A stretch of 64,000 nucleotides of DNA, from assembly GCA_944384725.1 (NCBI GenBank), contig CALWUJ010000007.1:1-64000 (forward strand), given 5' to 3'. Made by a program: the position numbers and the translations under genes. Origin of the DNA: an uncultured Agathobaculum sp. Lineage in GTDB: Bacteria > Bacillota > Clostridia > Oscillospirales > Butyricicoccaceae. Numbering within the stretch: position 1 is the first letter of the stretch; each line of letters opens with the position of its first letter. Below, in pieces: positions 27,856-36,152 of the stretch. The notes under the pieces are model-generated. The model searched no databases, was not told the origin of the DNA, and saw only the letters and a list, made by a program, of their open reading frames with translations.

Positions 27856-28658
27856 AATACCGTTTGCTGGCACTGGATTTGGACGGCACCCTGCTCAATT
27901 CACAAAAGGAGATCACACCGGAAACCCGGAAAGCGCTGGCGTGGGCCAAGGCGCGCGGCGTCTACGTCGTGCTGTCCACCGGGCGGATTGTGGGCGAAGC
28001 GGCAGAGTTTGCCCGCGAAATCGACTGCGAGGATCGGATGGTCACGGCGGGCGGCGCGGCGATTGCCACCGCCTCCGACGAACGCATTCTGGAAAGCTGG
28101 GCCATGCCGTGCGAAATCGGCGCGCAGGCGGTCGCCGCCGTGCAGGATCTGCCTGTGCGCGTGATGATTTATGTGGGCGACAAAATCTATATCAACCCGT
28201 TTTCTGACCGGGATTTTGTTGTAAATTACCGCGTGGAAGGCTTCCATGCCAATAAGGTCGTGCTGGATGATATTGCAGGCACGATCCGCGCGCGTGGACT
28301 GGATGTAACCAAAGTGTATGCGATTGGGGCGCGCGCCGATCTGGATAAGGCACTCGAAACCATCCGTCCGCTGCCGGGCATTACGATCACCAGCTCGGGC
28401 AGCGATAACTTTGAGGTCATGCCGGCAGGCGTAGATAAAGGAACCGCGCTCATCCGTTTGGGCGAAATGCTCGGGGTTGCACCGGAGGAAATGGTCGCCG
28501 TTGGGGACAGCGATAACGACGCGGCGATGCTGCGCGCGGTCGGTATGCCCGTGGCGATGGGCAATGCCGATCCCGCGCTCAAGCAATTGGCGCGCTATGT
28601 CACGCAGGACTGCAACCATGACGGCGTAGCGAAGGCAGTCTATCATCTTTTTGCGTAA
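27852..28658 (+). CDS. Cof-type HAD sugar phosphatase, second copy
   Basis: The product is 268 residues. All Cof-family motifs are intact: LLALDLDGTLLNSQKEITP, VVLSTGR, DKGTALIRLGEMLG, and VAVGDSDNDAAMLRAVGMPVAMGNA. The start overlaps the stop of the previous HAD gene (ATGA), with GGGGGAAGAG before it. The two are related but diverged, suggesting an old duplication. It ends the PTS operon or is followed by the small HTH gene 50 bases on. Confidence 0.9.
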   Translation: MKYRLLALDLDGTLLNSQKEITPETRKALAWAKARGVYVVLSTGRIVGEAAEFAREIDCEDRMVTAGGAAIATASDERILESWAMPCEIGAQAVAAVQDLPVRVMIYVGDKIYINPFSDRDFVVNYRVEGFHANKVVLDDIAGTIRARGLDVTKVYAIGARADLDKALETIRPLPGITITSSGSDNFEVMPAGVDKGTALIRLGEMLGVAPEEMVAVGDSDNDAAMLRAVGMPVAMGNADPALKQLARYVTQDCNHDGVAKAVYHLFA

Positions 28659-28708
28659 GCCCCCTGCCGCAAGACCATTGTTCGGCAGGCAAGAGAGGAG
28701 CGTTTTAC

Positions 28709-28900
28709 ATGAAAAGCTATATTACCATTCCGGAAGCGGCCGTGAAATGGGGCGTGAGCGCGCAGCAGGTGCGAACCGGCTGTGAAAAAGCCCGCATCAG
28801 CGGTGTGGTGCGGATGAGCCGCCGCTGGCTGATTCCGGAGGATGCGGCTTTGCCGCCTGAACTGGAATATGCTGCGTCAAAATGCAGCATATCCGCTTAA
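28709..28900 (+). CDS. small excisionase-like helix-turn-helix protein
   Basis: The product is 63 residues. ITIPEAAVKWGVSAQQVRTG followed by KARISGVVRMSRRWLIPED matches the winged HTH_17/excisionase-like fold found in many small clostridial DNA-binding proteins. AGAGAGGAG precedes ATG at 28709. There is no integrase nearby, so the name is structural only. It may be a regulator or a chromosomal house protein; its target is unknown. Confidence 0.7.
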   Translation: MKSYITIPEAAVKWGVSAQQVRTGCEKARISGVVRMSRRWLIPEDAALPPELEYAASKCSISA

Positions 28901-28926
28901 ACCATGCAGGAACAGGGGGCAAAACC

Positions 28927-29817
28927 ATGGCGCAGACCGATTTGCATATACATTCCGCCGTCAGTGTGGATGGAGAGATATCTCCACGCGGGCTGGCGGA
29001 ATTATGCTGTCAGGAGGGTGTGACGCTGGCGGCACTGACCGACCACAATAACATTGCTGGGGTGGCGGAATTCATTTGGCGCTGTGCCCAGCTCGGCGTA
29101 CAAGCCATTCCCGGTGTGGAACTGGACTGCATGTTTGAGGGAAATCTTCTGCATGTGCTCGGTTATGGGATTGATATTGCCAATGCCTTGCTGCTGCAAA
29201 CGGTGCAGACGGTGCACGGACTGCAAGTCGAGGCTGGTCTGCGGCTCATGGATGCCGTTGCGGCGCTGGACATCGGCTTTGACCGGGAGCAGGTGCTGGA
29301 ATGGGCAGGAGATGGCGCGGTTTGCGCGGAAACCATTGCACAGTCCGCACTGCAACAACCGGAAAACCGCACGCACCCGCTGATTCGCCCGCTTTTGCCG
29401 GGCGGTGCATTATCAGATCGACCGCTCGTCAACTTTTATTGGTCGGTATGTGCGCCGGGCAAACCAGCCTATGTGCCGGTAGAATTTATGGCGGCTGAGC
29501 AGGCGATCGACCTGATCCATGCAGCCGGAGGGATTGCGGTGCTGGCGCATCCGGGTATTAGTTTGCCGGATTCAGCGGTGCTGGATCGCGCACTGCGGCT
29601 GCCGCTGGACGGTGTGGAAGCCTTCAGCACTTACCATACAGCGCAGCAAACGTCTTTTTACGTCCAAAAAGCAAAAGAACGAGACTTGCTGCTCAGCGGC
29701 GGCAGCGATTTTCACGGCAAAATCAAACCGGATATTCGTATCGGTGCAGTTGACTGGCAGGGAGGCGAAAGCGAGGCAAGAACAGCCTTGCTGGATGCCG
29801 TTCTGCGCACTCGATAA
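28927..29817 (+). CDS. PHP-domain metal-dependent phosphoesterase
   Basis: The product is 296 residues. Metal-binding PHP motifs occur in order: TDLHIHSAVSVDGEISP, ALTDHNNIAG, IPGVELDC, VLAHPGISLP, and GGSDFHGKIKP. The family hydrolyses phosphomonoesters such as 3',5'-bisphosphates. AGGGGG precedes ATG at 28927; the open frame extends upstream into the HTH gene but without a ribosome site. It closes this region before a terminator. Confidence 0.88.
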   Translation: MAQTDLHIHSAVSVDGEISPRGLAELCCQEGVTLAALTDHNNIAGVAEFIWRCAQLGVQAIPGVELDCMFEGNLLHVLGYGIDIANALLLQTVQTVHGLQVEAGLRLMDAVAALDIGFDREQVLEWAGDGAVCAETIAQSALQQPENRTHPLIRPLLPGGALSDRPLVNFYWSVCAPGKPAYVPVEFMAAEQAIDLIHAAGGIAVLAHPGISLPDSAVLDRALRLPLDGVEAFSTYHTAQQTSFYVQKAKERDLLLSGGSDFHGKIKPDIRIGAVDWQGGESEARTALLDAVLRTR

Positions 29818-29843
29818 CGCAAACGTTTTTCTTTTTCATAATC

Positions 29844-29874
29844 AATGCCCCGTCCGAATCTGGTCGGGGCATTT
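29844..29874 (+). terminator. terminator after the PHP gene
   Basis: AATGCCCCG pairs with CGGGGCATT around a 12-base loop, followed by TT and TC. It ends the transcript of the PHP gene. Confidence 0.65.
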
Positions 29875-30012
29875 TCGTTTCTCCGGACAGCAAAATAATG
29901 CGTCTCTGGCAAATATGCATAGCCAATCGACAATCCCGGCGATTTTATGGTATGATAATAAAGTCTTGCGAAAAGATTATGGGTCAGATATGGAAAATAC
30001 GGGAGGAACGGT

Positions 30013-30435
30013 ATGCATGTGATGCTCTGTCTGGATGACAAGGATGGGATGCTGTTTCATCAGCGGCGGCAAAGTCAGGATCGTGTGCTGCGCAAGTATA
30101 TGCTGGATTTGTGTGGCGCACAGGGTCTGTGGCTGAATGCGTATTCTGCTGGGCAGTTTGCAGAGCAGGAACGCGCCCACCTACGGATCGACGAGCAGTT
30201 TCTGTCGCTCGCAGGAGAAGGCGACTACTGCTTTGTGGAAGATCAGCAGATAGCGCCGTTCTTAGAAAAGATAGAGACTGTCATACTGTTTCGCTGGAAC
30301 CGTATTTACCCCGCGGATCAATGCTTTGACCGGTCGCTGCTGCACTGTGGCTGGACCCTGCGGGAAACAGAGGATTTTTCCGGTTTTTCGCATGCAAAAA
30401 TCACAAAGGAAGTTTACGAAAAATGCAGAGAATGA
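30013..30435 (+). CDS. conserved hypothetical protein upstream of a nuclease
   Basis: The product is 140 residues, soluble, beginning MHVMLCLDDKDGMLFHQRRQ and ending with FSGFSHAKITKEVYEKC. Proteins of this look are known in clostridia and have been labelled ribonuclease Z, but no metallo-beta-lactamase HxHxDH motif is present, so I do not use that name. GGGAGG precedes ATG at 30013; a promoter TCGACA, 18 bp, TATGAT lies at 29927-29956. It overlaps the nuclease gene by 13 bases, so the two are co-translated. Confidence 0.7.
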   Translation: MHVMLCLDDKDGMLFHQRRQSQDRVLRKYMLDLCGAQGLWLNAYSAGQFAEQERAHLRIDEQFLSLAGEGDYCFVEDQQIAPFLEKIETVILFRWNRIYPADQCFDRSLLHCGWTLRETEDFSGFSHAKITKEVYEKCRE

Positions 30436-31289
30436 TGAAGAAAATCGTGCCGGTGCTGCTGTGCATCCAGTTTTTGCTCTCCGGCTGTGCGATGCTGCGG
30501 CCGCAGCAGACGGTTTCGCTGGAGGATATCCCGGCATACAGTGGCGAGCCGTATGTGGAGATCGACGGTAATGTGCCGGACTTTCCGGAGGAGGATCAGG
30601 TCGCAGAATCCTTTGAAAGCTATGCGCCGCTGGACTTTTTAGGGCGGTGCGGTACCGCTTACGCCTGTATCTCCACTGACCTGATGCCGACCGAGGAGCG
30701 CGGCTCGATCGGACAGGTTAAGCCGTCCGGCTGGCAGACGGTCAAGTATGATTTTGTAGACGGAAAATATCTGTATAACCGCTGCCATCTGATCGGATAT
30801 CAGCTGACAGCGGAAAATGCAAACGCAGAGAACCTTATCACCGGAACACGGTATTTGAACGTGGAGGGTATGCTCCCGTTTGAAAACATGGTGGCGGACT
30901 ATATCAGGGAAACCGGAAACCATGTGTTGTACCGCGTGACACCCATTTTTGAGGGGGATAACCTTGTTGCCTCCGGTGTGCAGATGGAAGCCCTTTCGGT
31001 GGAAGATGCGGGCGAGGGAATTTGCTATAACGTATATTGTTATAATGTGCAGCCCGGTGTGGAAATCGACTACGCAACCGGACAAAGCCGTGAAGCGGAT
31101 GCCGCGCAGACGGATAGCACAGAAGAAACACAGGAATATGTGCTCAATACCGGATCGAAAAAAATCCATTTGCCGGATTGCTCGAGCGTGGCCAGCATTG
31201 GAGAAAAGAACAAGTCGTATTATACCGGAAACTACGAGGACTTGCTGGCACAGGGCTATTCGCTTTGCGGCAATTGCTTGGGAAAATAA
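30423..31289 (+). CDS. DNA/RNA non-specific endonuclease lipoprotein with Ada-like zinc tail
   Basis: The product is 288 residues. A lipoprotein signal ends in FLLSGCAML (Cys about 19). The nuclease core resembles EndA-type enzymes: YNRCHLIGYQLTAENANAEN then LITGTRYLN, with the catalytic His and the metal-binding Asn. The C-terminal 45 residues (KKIHLPDCSSV to LCGNC) resemble an Ada-type zinc-binding module often added to surface nucleases. AAAGGAAG lies ahead of ATG at 30423. It should act on the outer face of the membrane in DNA uptake or nutrient scavenging. Confidence 0.85.
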   Translation: MQRMMKKIVPVLLCIQFLLSGCAMLRPQQTVSLEDIPAYSGEPYVEIDGNVPDFPEEDQVAESFESYAPLDFLGRCGTAYACISTDLMPTEERGSIGQVKPSGWQTVKYDFVDGKYLYNRCHLIGYQLTAENANAENLITGTRYLNVEGMLPFENMVADYIRETGNHVLYRVTPIFEGDNLVASGVQMEALSVEDAGEGICYNVYCYNVQPGVEIDYATGQSREADAAQTDSTEETQEYVLNTGSKKIHLPDCSSVASIGEKNKSYYTGNYEDLLAQGYSLCGNCLGK

Positions 31290-31304
31290 ACGGAAAGTTT
31301 ACAC

Positions 31305-31345
31305 AAAAAGCCGCTTCTCTGCAAACGCGCAGAGAAGCGGCTTTC
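31305..31345. terminator. bidirectional terminator
   Basis: AAAGCCGCTTCTCTG pairs with CAGAGAAGCGGCTTT. It lies between the convergent nuclease and CNNM/CorC-type genes. Confidence 0.8.
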
Positions 31346-31362
31346 GCTTATATATGTATGCG

Positions 31363-32625
31363 TCAGGCGGTTGTCTCTTCACAGGGTTCGTGCTCGATGA
31401 TTTTGATGAGCGTCACGTGACGGTCATCGGCATCCTGTACGATAAAATCCAGATTTTTATAAGTAAGCGTTTCGCCCTGCTTGGGGATGTGTTCGAGCTG
31501 ATCGATCATCCAGCCGTTGACGGTGGTATAACTGTCCGCCACCTCATCACCCTCATAGCCAAAATTGGTCAGCACATCTTCAAAATCCGCCGCGCCGCGT
31601 GCCAAATACTCATGGTTTCCGGTCTTCCAGTACTGATCGACTACGCGGTCGTGTTCGTCCCAGATTTCACCGACCAGCTCCTCCAGCACATCCTCCAGCG
31701 TCACAATGCCCAATGTGCCGCCGTATTCATCCGCCACAACTGCAATATGCGATTTGCTCTTTTGCAGCATTTTAAGCAGCTCCCCAATTTTCATGGTTTT
31801 GGCAACAAAGATCGGAGGCTTCACAATCACATCGATCGACCGGTTGGAGGGAGCAACTTCGTTATAGAAATCCTTCTCGTGGATGATGCCAACGATATTG
31901 TCAATGGAGTTCCGATAGACCGGCAGGCGGGAAAAACCAGTCTCCTTAAACAGCTTGGCAATCGTCTGGTTGTCCGTATCCTCCGAAATGCCAACAATAT
32001 TGACACGCGGGGTGAAAATCTCCACAACCTCAACATCGCTGAATTCGATCGCGCTGCGGATCAAATCACCCTCCTGCTCGTCGATGCCGCCCTCACTTTC
32101 AGCCTCATCGACCATGGTCAGCAGCTCTTCTTCTGAGATGGAAGTATCCTCCGAGGTCTTGAAAACAAGGGAGAGCAGCTTTTTCCACTGGACAAACAGG
32201 AAGTTGATCGGCGTGAGAATATAAATGAGAACCTGAATGATCGGCGCGGAAAAGCGGGCAAACAGCTCGGGCGATTCCTTTGTCAAGGTTTTGGGGGAGA
32301 TTTCGCCAAAAATCAGCACGATGACCGTGGTGACAATCGTGGAAAGCGAAGGGCCGGTTTCCTCACCCACCCAGCGGATGAACAACACCGTTGCAACCGA
32401 TGCGGACGCAATATTCACAATATTGTTGCCGATCAGGATGGTGGACAGCAATTTGTCATACTGGTCGGAAAGCCGCAGAACCAGCGCCATACGCTTATCG
32501 CCTTTTTCGGCAAGGCTTTTGACGCGGATGCGGTTGAAGGAGGAAAACGCGGTCTCCGTAGAGGAGAAAAACGCGGACATAATGAGACAGGCGACAATGA
32601 TTATAATACCTACTGTTGTGTTCAT
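31363..32625 (-). CDS. CNNM/CorC-family (HlyC/CorC) transporter
   Basis: The product is 420 residues. An N-terminal DUF21 membrane domain (IIVACLIMSAFFSSTETAFS, then IFGEISPKTLTKESPE) covers about residues 1-185. A CBS pair follows (IFTPRVNIVGISEDT; GIIHEKDFYNE; VADEYGGTLGIVTLEDVLEELVGEIWDEHD), and the C-terminal CorC domain ends the protein. The family exports or balances magnesium or other divalent ions. CGAAAGG precedes ATG at 32625. The 217 bases upstream, to the convergent SLH gene end, show no riboswitch I recognise. Confidence 0.92.
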   Translation of the reverse strand: MNTTVGIIIIVACLIMSAFFSSTETAFSSFNRIRVKSLAEKGDKRMALVLRLSDQYDKLLSTILIGNNIVNIASASVATVLFIRWVGEETGPSLSTIVTTVIVLIFGEISPKTLTKESPELFARFSAPIIQVLIYILTPINFLFVQWKKLLSLVFKTSEDTSISEEELLTMVDEAESEGGIDEQEGDLIRSAIEFSDVEVVEIFTPRVNIVGISEDTDNQTIAKLFKETGFSRLPVYRNSIDNIVGIIHEKDFYNEVAPSNRSIDVIVKPPIFVAKTMKIGELLKMLQKSKSHIAVVADEYGGTLGIVTLEDVLEELVGEIWDEHDRVVDQYWKTGNHEYLARGAADFEDVLTNFGYEGDEVADSYTTVNGWMIDQLEHIPKQGETLTYKNLDFIVQDADDRHVTLIKIIEHEPCEETTA

Positions 32626-32842
32626 GGTGTATTCCTTTCGAAGTATTTTTGAATTTGGTCAGTAAACTGCGCTATTCCAAGGAAACTTCGAAAGGCCAGA
32701 ACGATAATCGGCCCGCAGGATCAGGGTCAGACATGGGAACTTACATCCACCTTTCTGTAAAAATTAGGTTGTATGATGCTGATATTATACATAAATTCGC
32801 GCATTTCGTCAAGTTTAGCAACGTGGCCATGCCGGAAATGGA

Positions 32843-34864
32843 TTACATAGCAGTACGGTTGTATTCCGTGATCCCGTTTTTGTCCATCCATGCGCGCTTG
32901 CTGTCCATCAGGCGGGCCACTCCGCTGCTGGGAGAGCCATGGCGCAGCGTGTACAGGTGCTGCACTTCGAGCAGATCATTATAGGTCAAATACGGATAGT
33001 CTGTGCCGGAAGCTGTGCCGTCCGGCTTATAGGAGTAATTCAGATTGCCGTCCGGCAAAATCCACAGGGAAACCGTGCTTTCAATGCCGCGCACCATGCA
33101 GTCAGCCAGTGCGGCATACGATTCATCACCGGTGACCGCAGAGAAGCGGTAGAGGAATACCGCTTCGGCTGTGTGGTGGTTGAGGGAAGCGTGCGTGGGC
33201 TTGCCCAAGCCGTTCGGATGCCAGTAATCCTCGACCAGCCAGCCGGTGCTGTCTCCGCTCCCGAAACTGTAATGGTGCGCCTGCGCATGGCTGACCAGAA
33301 AATCGGCATAGCGTTTGGTCTGATCCAGCCATTCAGTCACACCGAAGTTTTCCGCCGCGTTGATATTGGCCAGCCATAAATCCGTATTGAACCGTGTGTC
33401 AAAGTAGCCGGGATCAATATTATAATCATCTTTCAGCCATGTGCTGCCCGCAAGCGAGGGAATAAAGCCGTATTCGTTCTGCTGTTCGCGCATGATGTCG
33501 ATCATCGCAAGCCCCAATGCGCGCGACGCGGGCTGATCGGCATCCCTGGCCATCTTGCATGCAATGTATGCACCCGGCAGACTGTGAAAATAATTGGGAC
33601 CATAGGGATAATAGTTATCGGGCGCGGTGTAATAATACCCATCATAGCACCAGCGATTGTCGTCGGTAAAGCGGTAGTTAGACCAGCGGCTGAGCTCGTC
33701 GGCATCTGTCCAGTCGATCAGCTGCTGGCTCGAGGTGAGCACCAGATAGTCGCTGAATGTCCCTTGCTGCAGTGCGGCAACTTTCAGGGAAAAGGTGAAG
33801 CCACCGTTTTCCTGCGTCACGGCAAGTGTGCCGTCGCAGCTCGGAATATATTCGATCATGCCGTTTTCATGGGCGCAATAGGTCTGCGGCGTTACTACAA
33901 TGCTGTCTATGCCGTTCACACGGATAAAATACATGCCGCGCGGCAGAACGCCCGAGGAAAGCGGCTTTTCGTACCAGCGCGCAGATTTGACATCATACCA
34001 ACGGACGGTACCGCTTTGGCCCTCCATTCGGAACTGCGCAGCGATATGCGCCGGCGTGGCGAGTGATGCGGTTGAGCGTCCCATTTCCACGACGCACCCT
34101 TGTGTGTCGCTGTAAGAGCGTGTCTCGTTGCACACTTCGGTCCGGCTCTGACGGGTTTCTGCGCGCGTCACTGGGCCAAGAAAGGTGGTGAACGCGGTAT
34201 AGGAATGGCTTTGCACGTTTGCGTTCGGGTCGGCGGCTTGCGGTACAATGCCAAGGAGTCCGGACAGTCGCTGCAGGATGGTGGCAAGTTGTGCGCGTGT
34301 CACCGTGTCCTGCGGGGTCAATGTGGTATCGGAGGTACCCAGAATCAGACCCTGTGCATTGGCCCATTGCATGGCGGTCAGCGCATAGCTGCTGATCTGT
34401 CCCGCATCAGTGTACAAAGACAAATCGTTTTGCGGAGACAGATCGGCCTGCTTCAAGGCAGCATACCGGTACACCATAGCGGCCAGCTGCTCCCGGGTCA
34501 AGGAACCGCCCGGCTCGAATTGACCATCCCCCACACCTTCAATGATGTCATTGTACGCGCCCCACTGCACGGCATCGTAATAGGGAGCGTCTGCCGGGAC
34601 GTCATCAAACGAAGAAGCGATGTTGATATCCGTGTCCGGCGCCAGTCGATACAGCGCCTGCATGATACAGGCGCGTGTGGCTGGTGCGTCTGCGCCGAAG
34701 GTATAGTCGGATAAACCATCCATCAGTCCTGCGTCTGTGACAAAAGCAATGGCGTCAGAAGCCCAGTGCGACTCTGTATCGACATAGGTCGCAGTGGCCG
34801 TGCCCGCGCGGAGCAAGACCAAACAGATGAGAAATATTGCTGCGTAATATCGAAAAAATTTCAA
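32843..34864 (-). CDS. SLH-domain surface protein with (alpha/alpha)-toroid-like C-terminus
   Basis: The product is 673 residues. Signal peptide, then three SLH repeats: YVDTESHWASDAIAFVTDAG, FDDVPADAPYYDAVQWGAYN, and YTDAGQISSYALTAMQWANA. The C-terminal 250 residues are helical with repeated aromatic motifs (NTDLWLANINAAENFG, ASLNHHTAEAVFLYRFSAVTGD, YLTYNDLLEVQHLY), reminiscent of six-hairpin glycosidases or glucuronyl epimerases; no family is certain. Start appears to be TTG at 34864, because the frame has no nearby ATG; AAAGGG lies ten bases upstream. SLH repeats bind pyruvylated wall polymer. The gene may modify or bind surface polysaccharide. Confidence 0.8.
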   Translation of the reverse strand: MKFFRYYAAIFLICLVLLRAGTATATYVDTESHWASDAIAFVTDAGLMDGLSDYTFGADAPATRACIMQALYRLAPDTDINIASSFDDVPADAPYYDAVQWGAYNDIIEGVGDGQFEPGGSLTREQLAAMVYRYAALKQADLSPQNDLSLYTDAGQISSYALTAMQWANAQGLILGTSDTTLTPQDTVTRAQLATILQRLSGLLGIVPQAADPNANVQSHSYTAFTTFLGPVTRAETRQSRTEVCNETRSYSDTQGCVVEMGRSTASLATPAHIAAQFRMEGQSGTVRWYDVKSARWYEKPLSSGVLPRGMYFIRVNGIDSIVVTPQTYCAHENGMIEYIPSCDGTLAVTQENGGFTFSLKVAALQQGTFSDYLVLTSSQQLIDWTDADELSRWSNYRFTDDNRWCYDGYYYTAPDNYYPYGPNYFHSLPGAYIACKMARDADQPASRALGLAMIDIMREQQNEYGFIPSLAGSTWLKDDYNIDPGYFDTRFNTDLWLANINAAENFGVTEWLDQTKRYADFLVSHAQAHHYSFGSGDSTGWLVEDYWHPNGLGKPTHASLNHHTAEAVFLYRFSAVTGDESYAALADCMVRGIESTVSLWILPDGNLNYSYKPDGTASGTDYPYLTYNDLLEVQHLYTLRHGSPSSGVARLMDSKRAWMDKNGITEYNRTAM

Positions 34865-35386
34865 CCTTTATGCACCCTTTCGCGAATTACAGGACAAAAA
34901 ATTGATTCGGTTGATTCGTAAAGACTATCAAAAGTATATCATATTATTAACCAGAATTCTATGGAAAGGACAGCACAGATCTTTCCAATGTCAATCTTTT
35001 ATCGTCTGCACAATTTCTTTATTATGAAAAAGCAGTGGTGGATTATCATTTCACCATAAACTATAAACGGAGAATAACAAAGAAGAGAAGTTCCGGAACA
35101 TCCAGGGCTTCTCTCCAACTGCACGGTTATTTTTTGTATTTGACGTTTCACGTTTTTATCCAATTAATTGCAATCGATAGATGCACATAGGCAAAATATA
35201 AAACAGCATAAAACATTTCCAGCGTATGAAGAGCTGTCATGCTTTGAAAACCAGAGTATCTACGCAAATAGTTGCTCTTGCATTTTTTTGTACTTGCTCC
35301 TATTCTTGAACTTGCTTGTTTTCCCAGTCAGCGCCCCGCGCCGAACAGTCAGCGCGGGGCATCATCTCAGGCAAGGAGGAAGATAC
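34865..35386. other. intergenic region with a GC-rich hairpin
   Basis: No gene is convincing. A weak hairpin lies near 35083-35112. At about 35331-35362 a GC-rich stem (GCCCCGCGC with GCGCGGGGC) lies 20 bases before the ribosome site of the tail-fibre-like gene. It has no T run and could be a transcript-stability or attenuation element. An open frame reaches back to 35168, but there is no ribosome site there. Confidence 0.45.
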
Positions 35387-36094
35387 ATGGATTTCAGTGC
35401 AAACAAGCAGGATACTTACGAAAAGCGCATCGCCAGCTTGCCCGATCAGCCCAACATGCAGCCGAATGAGCTGAAAGCCTACTTTGACAGCAGCCCGGAA
35501 CAGCTGCGGCAAGCGCACAACGGCTTGTGTGACGCGCTGACCGAAGCGACGAGCAACGCAAGCGCCGCTGCAAACCTCGGTTTTCAGCGCACAGCGGGCG
35601 TACCGGCAGACGATGTGCAGGCGGCAGTCGAAAATGTGCAGGCACAGCTGGATGCCGCTGTGATGGGTAATATCCCGTCCGGCAGTGTTGACGGCGATAA
35701 GCTTGCGCAGGACGTGCGCGATCGGTTTATCGCCATCGAAAATGCAGCGAGAAGCGAGGCTTCTACTCGCTCCAGCGGCGACCTCAACCTGCAAAACCAG
35801 ATTAACGCGCATACAACGCAGCTTGCAGCCAAATGTGAAGTTGTGTTCGGCAGCTATTCTGGCAATGGGCAGGCCAGCCAGTTTATTTCTCTCGGATTTT
35901 CGCCAAAGGCAATCATTGTTGCGCAAAGTGATGGAACTATGATCAATGGTAACCGCATTCAAGGCGGATTCGTTTTGCCCGGAGCTTCCGGAGGCGTGGT
36001 AATCGAAGGGTTAGGATTTCGTGCATTATATTCAGATGATCGCTATTGGACCAATGTATACAATCGACAGTATTATTATATTGCGTTTAAATAA
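35387..36094 (+). CDS. phage tail-fibre-like orphan protein
   Basis: The product is 235 residues. The first 150 residues are helical and repetitive (LCDALTEATSNASAAANLGF; VPADDVQAAVENVQAQLDA; GDLNLQNQINAHTTQLA), the style of coiled tail-fibre stalks. The end is a small beta-rich domain (VVFGSYSGNGQASQFISLGF, IIVAQSDGTMI, GFVLPGASGG, YYYIAFK). GCAAGGAGGAAG precedes ATG at 35387. No phage genes flank it; it stands alone between two SLH genes. It may be a domesticated adhesin or secreted by an unknown route; it has no signal peptide. Confidence 0.65.
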   Translation: MDFSANKQDTYEKRIASLPDQPNMQPNELKAYFDSSPEQLRQAHNGLCDALTEATSNASAAANLGFQRTAGVPADDVQAAVENVQAQLDAAVMGNIPSGSVDGDKLAQDVRDRFIAIENAARSEASTRSSGDLNLQNQINAHTTQLAAKCEVVFGSYSGNGQASQFISLGFSPKAIIVAQSDGTMINGNRIQGGFVLPGASGGVVIEGLGFRALYSDDRYWTNVYNRQYYYIAFK

Positions 36095-36100
36095 AAAAGG

Positions 36101-36127
36101 AAAACCCCCGGTAAAACCGGGGGTTTT
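36101..36127 (+). terminator. terminator of the tail-fibre-like gene
   Basis: AAAACCCCCGGT pairs with ACCGGGGGTTTT around an AAA loop, seven bases after the stop. Confidence 0.85.
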
Positions 36128-36152
36128 CGTGATTTCGGGTTAAAGCGAAGGA

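Noticed and set aside
28709..28900. Phage excisionase
   Set aside because: The fold is similar, but no integrase or attachment site is nearby; kept as a plain HTH protein.
32626..32842. M-box or manganese riboswitch before the CNNM/CorC gene
   Set aside because: Neither the conserved M-box core nor the yybP-ykoY core could be found by eye.
35168..35386. Longer N-terminus for the tail-fibre-like gene
   Set aside because: The extension is hydrophobic by chance (AT-rich leader), crosses a GC-rich hairpin, and lacks a ribosome site; CAAGGAGGAAG marks the start at 35387.
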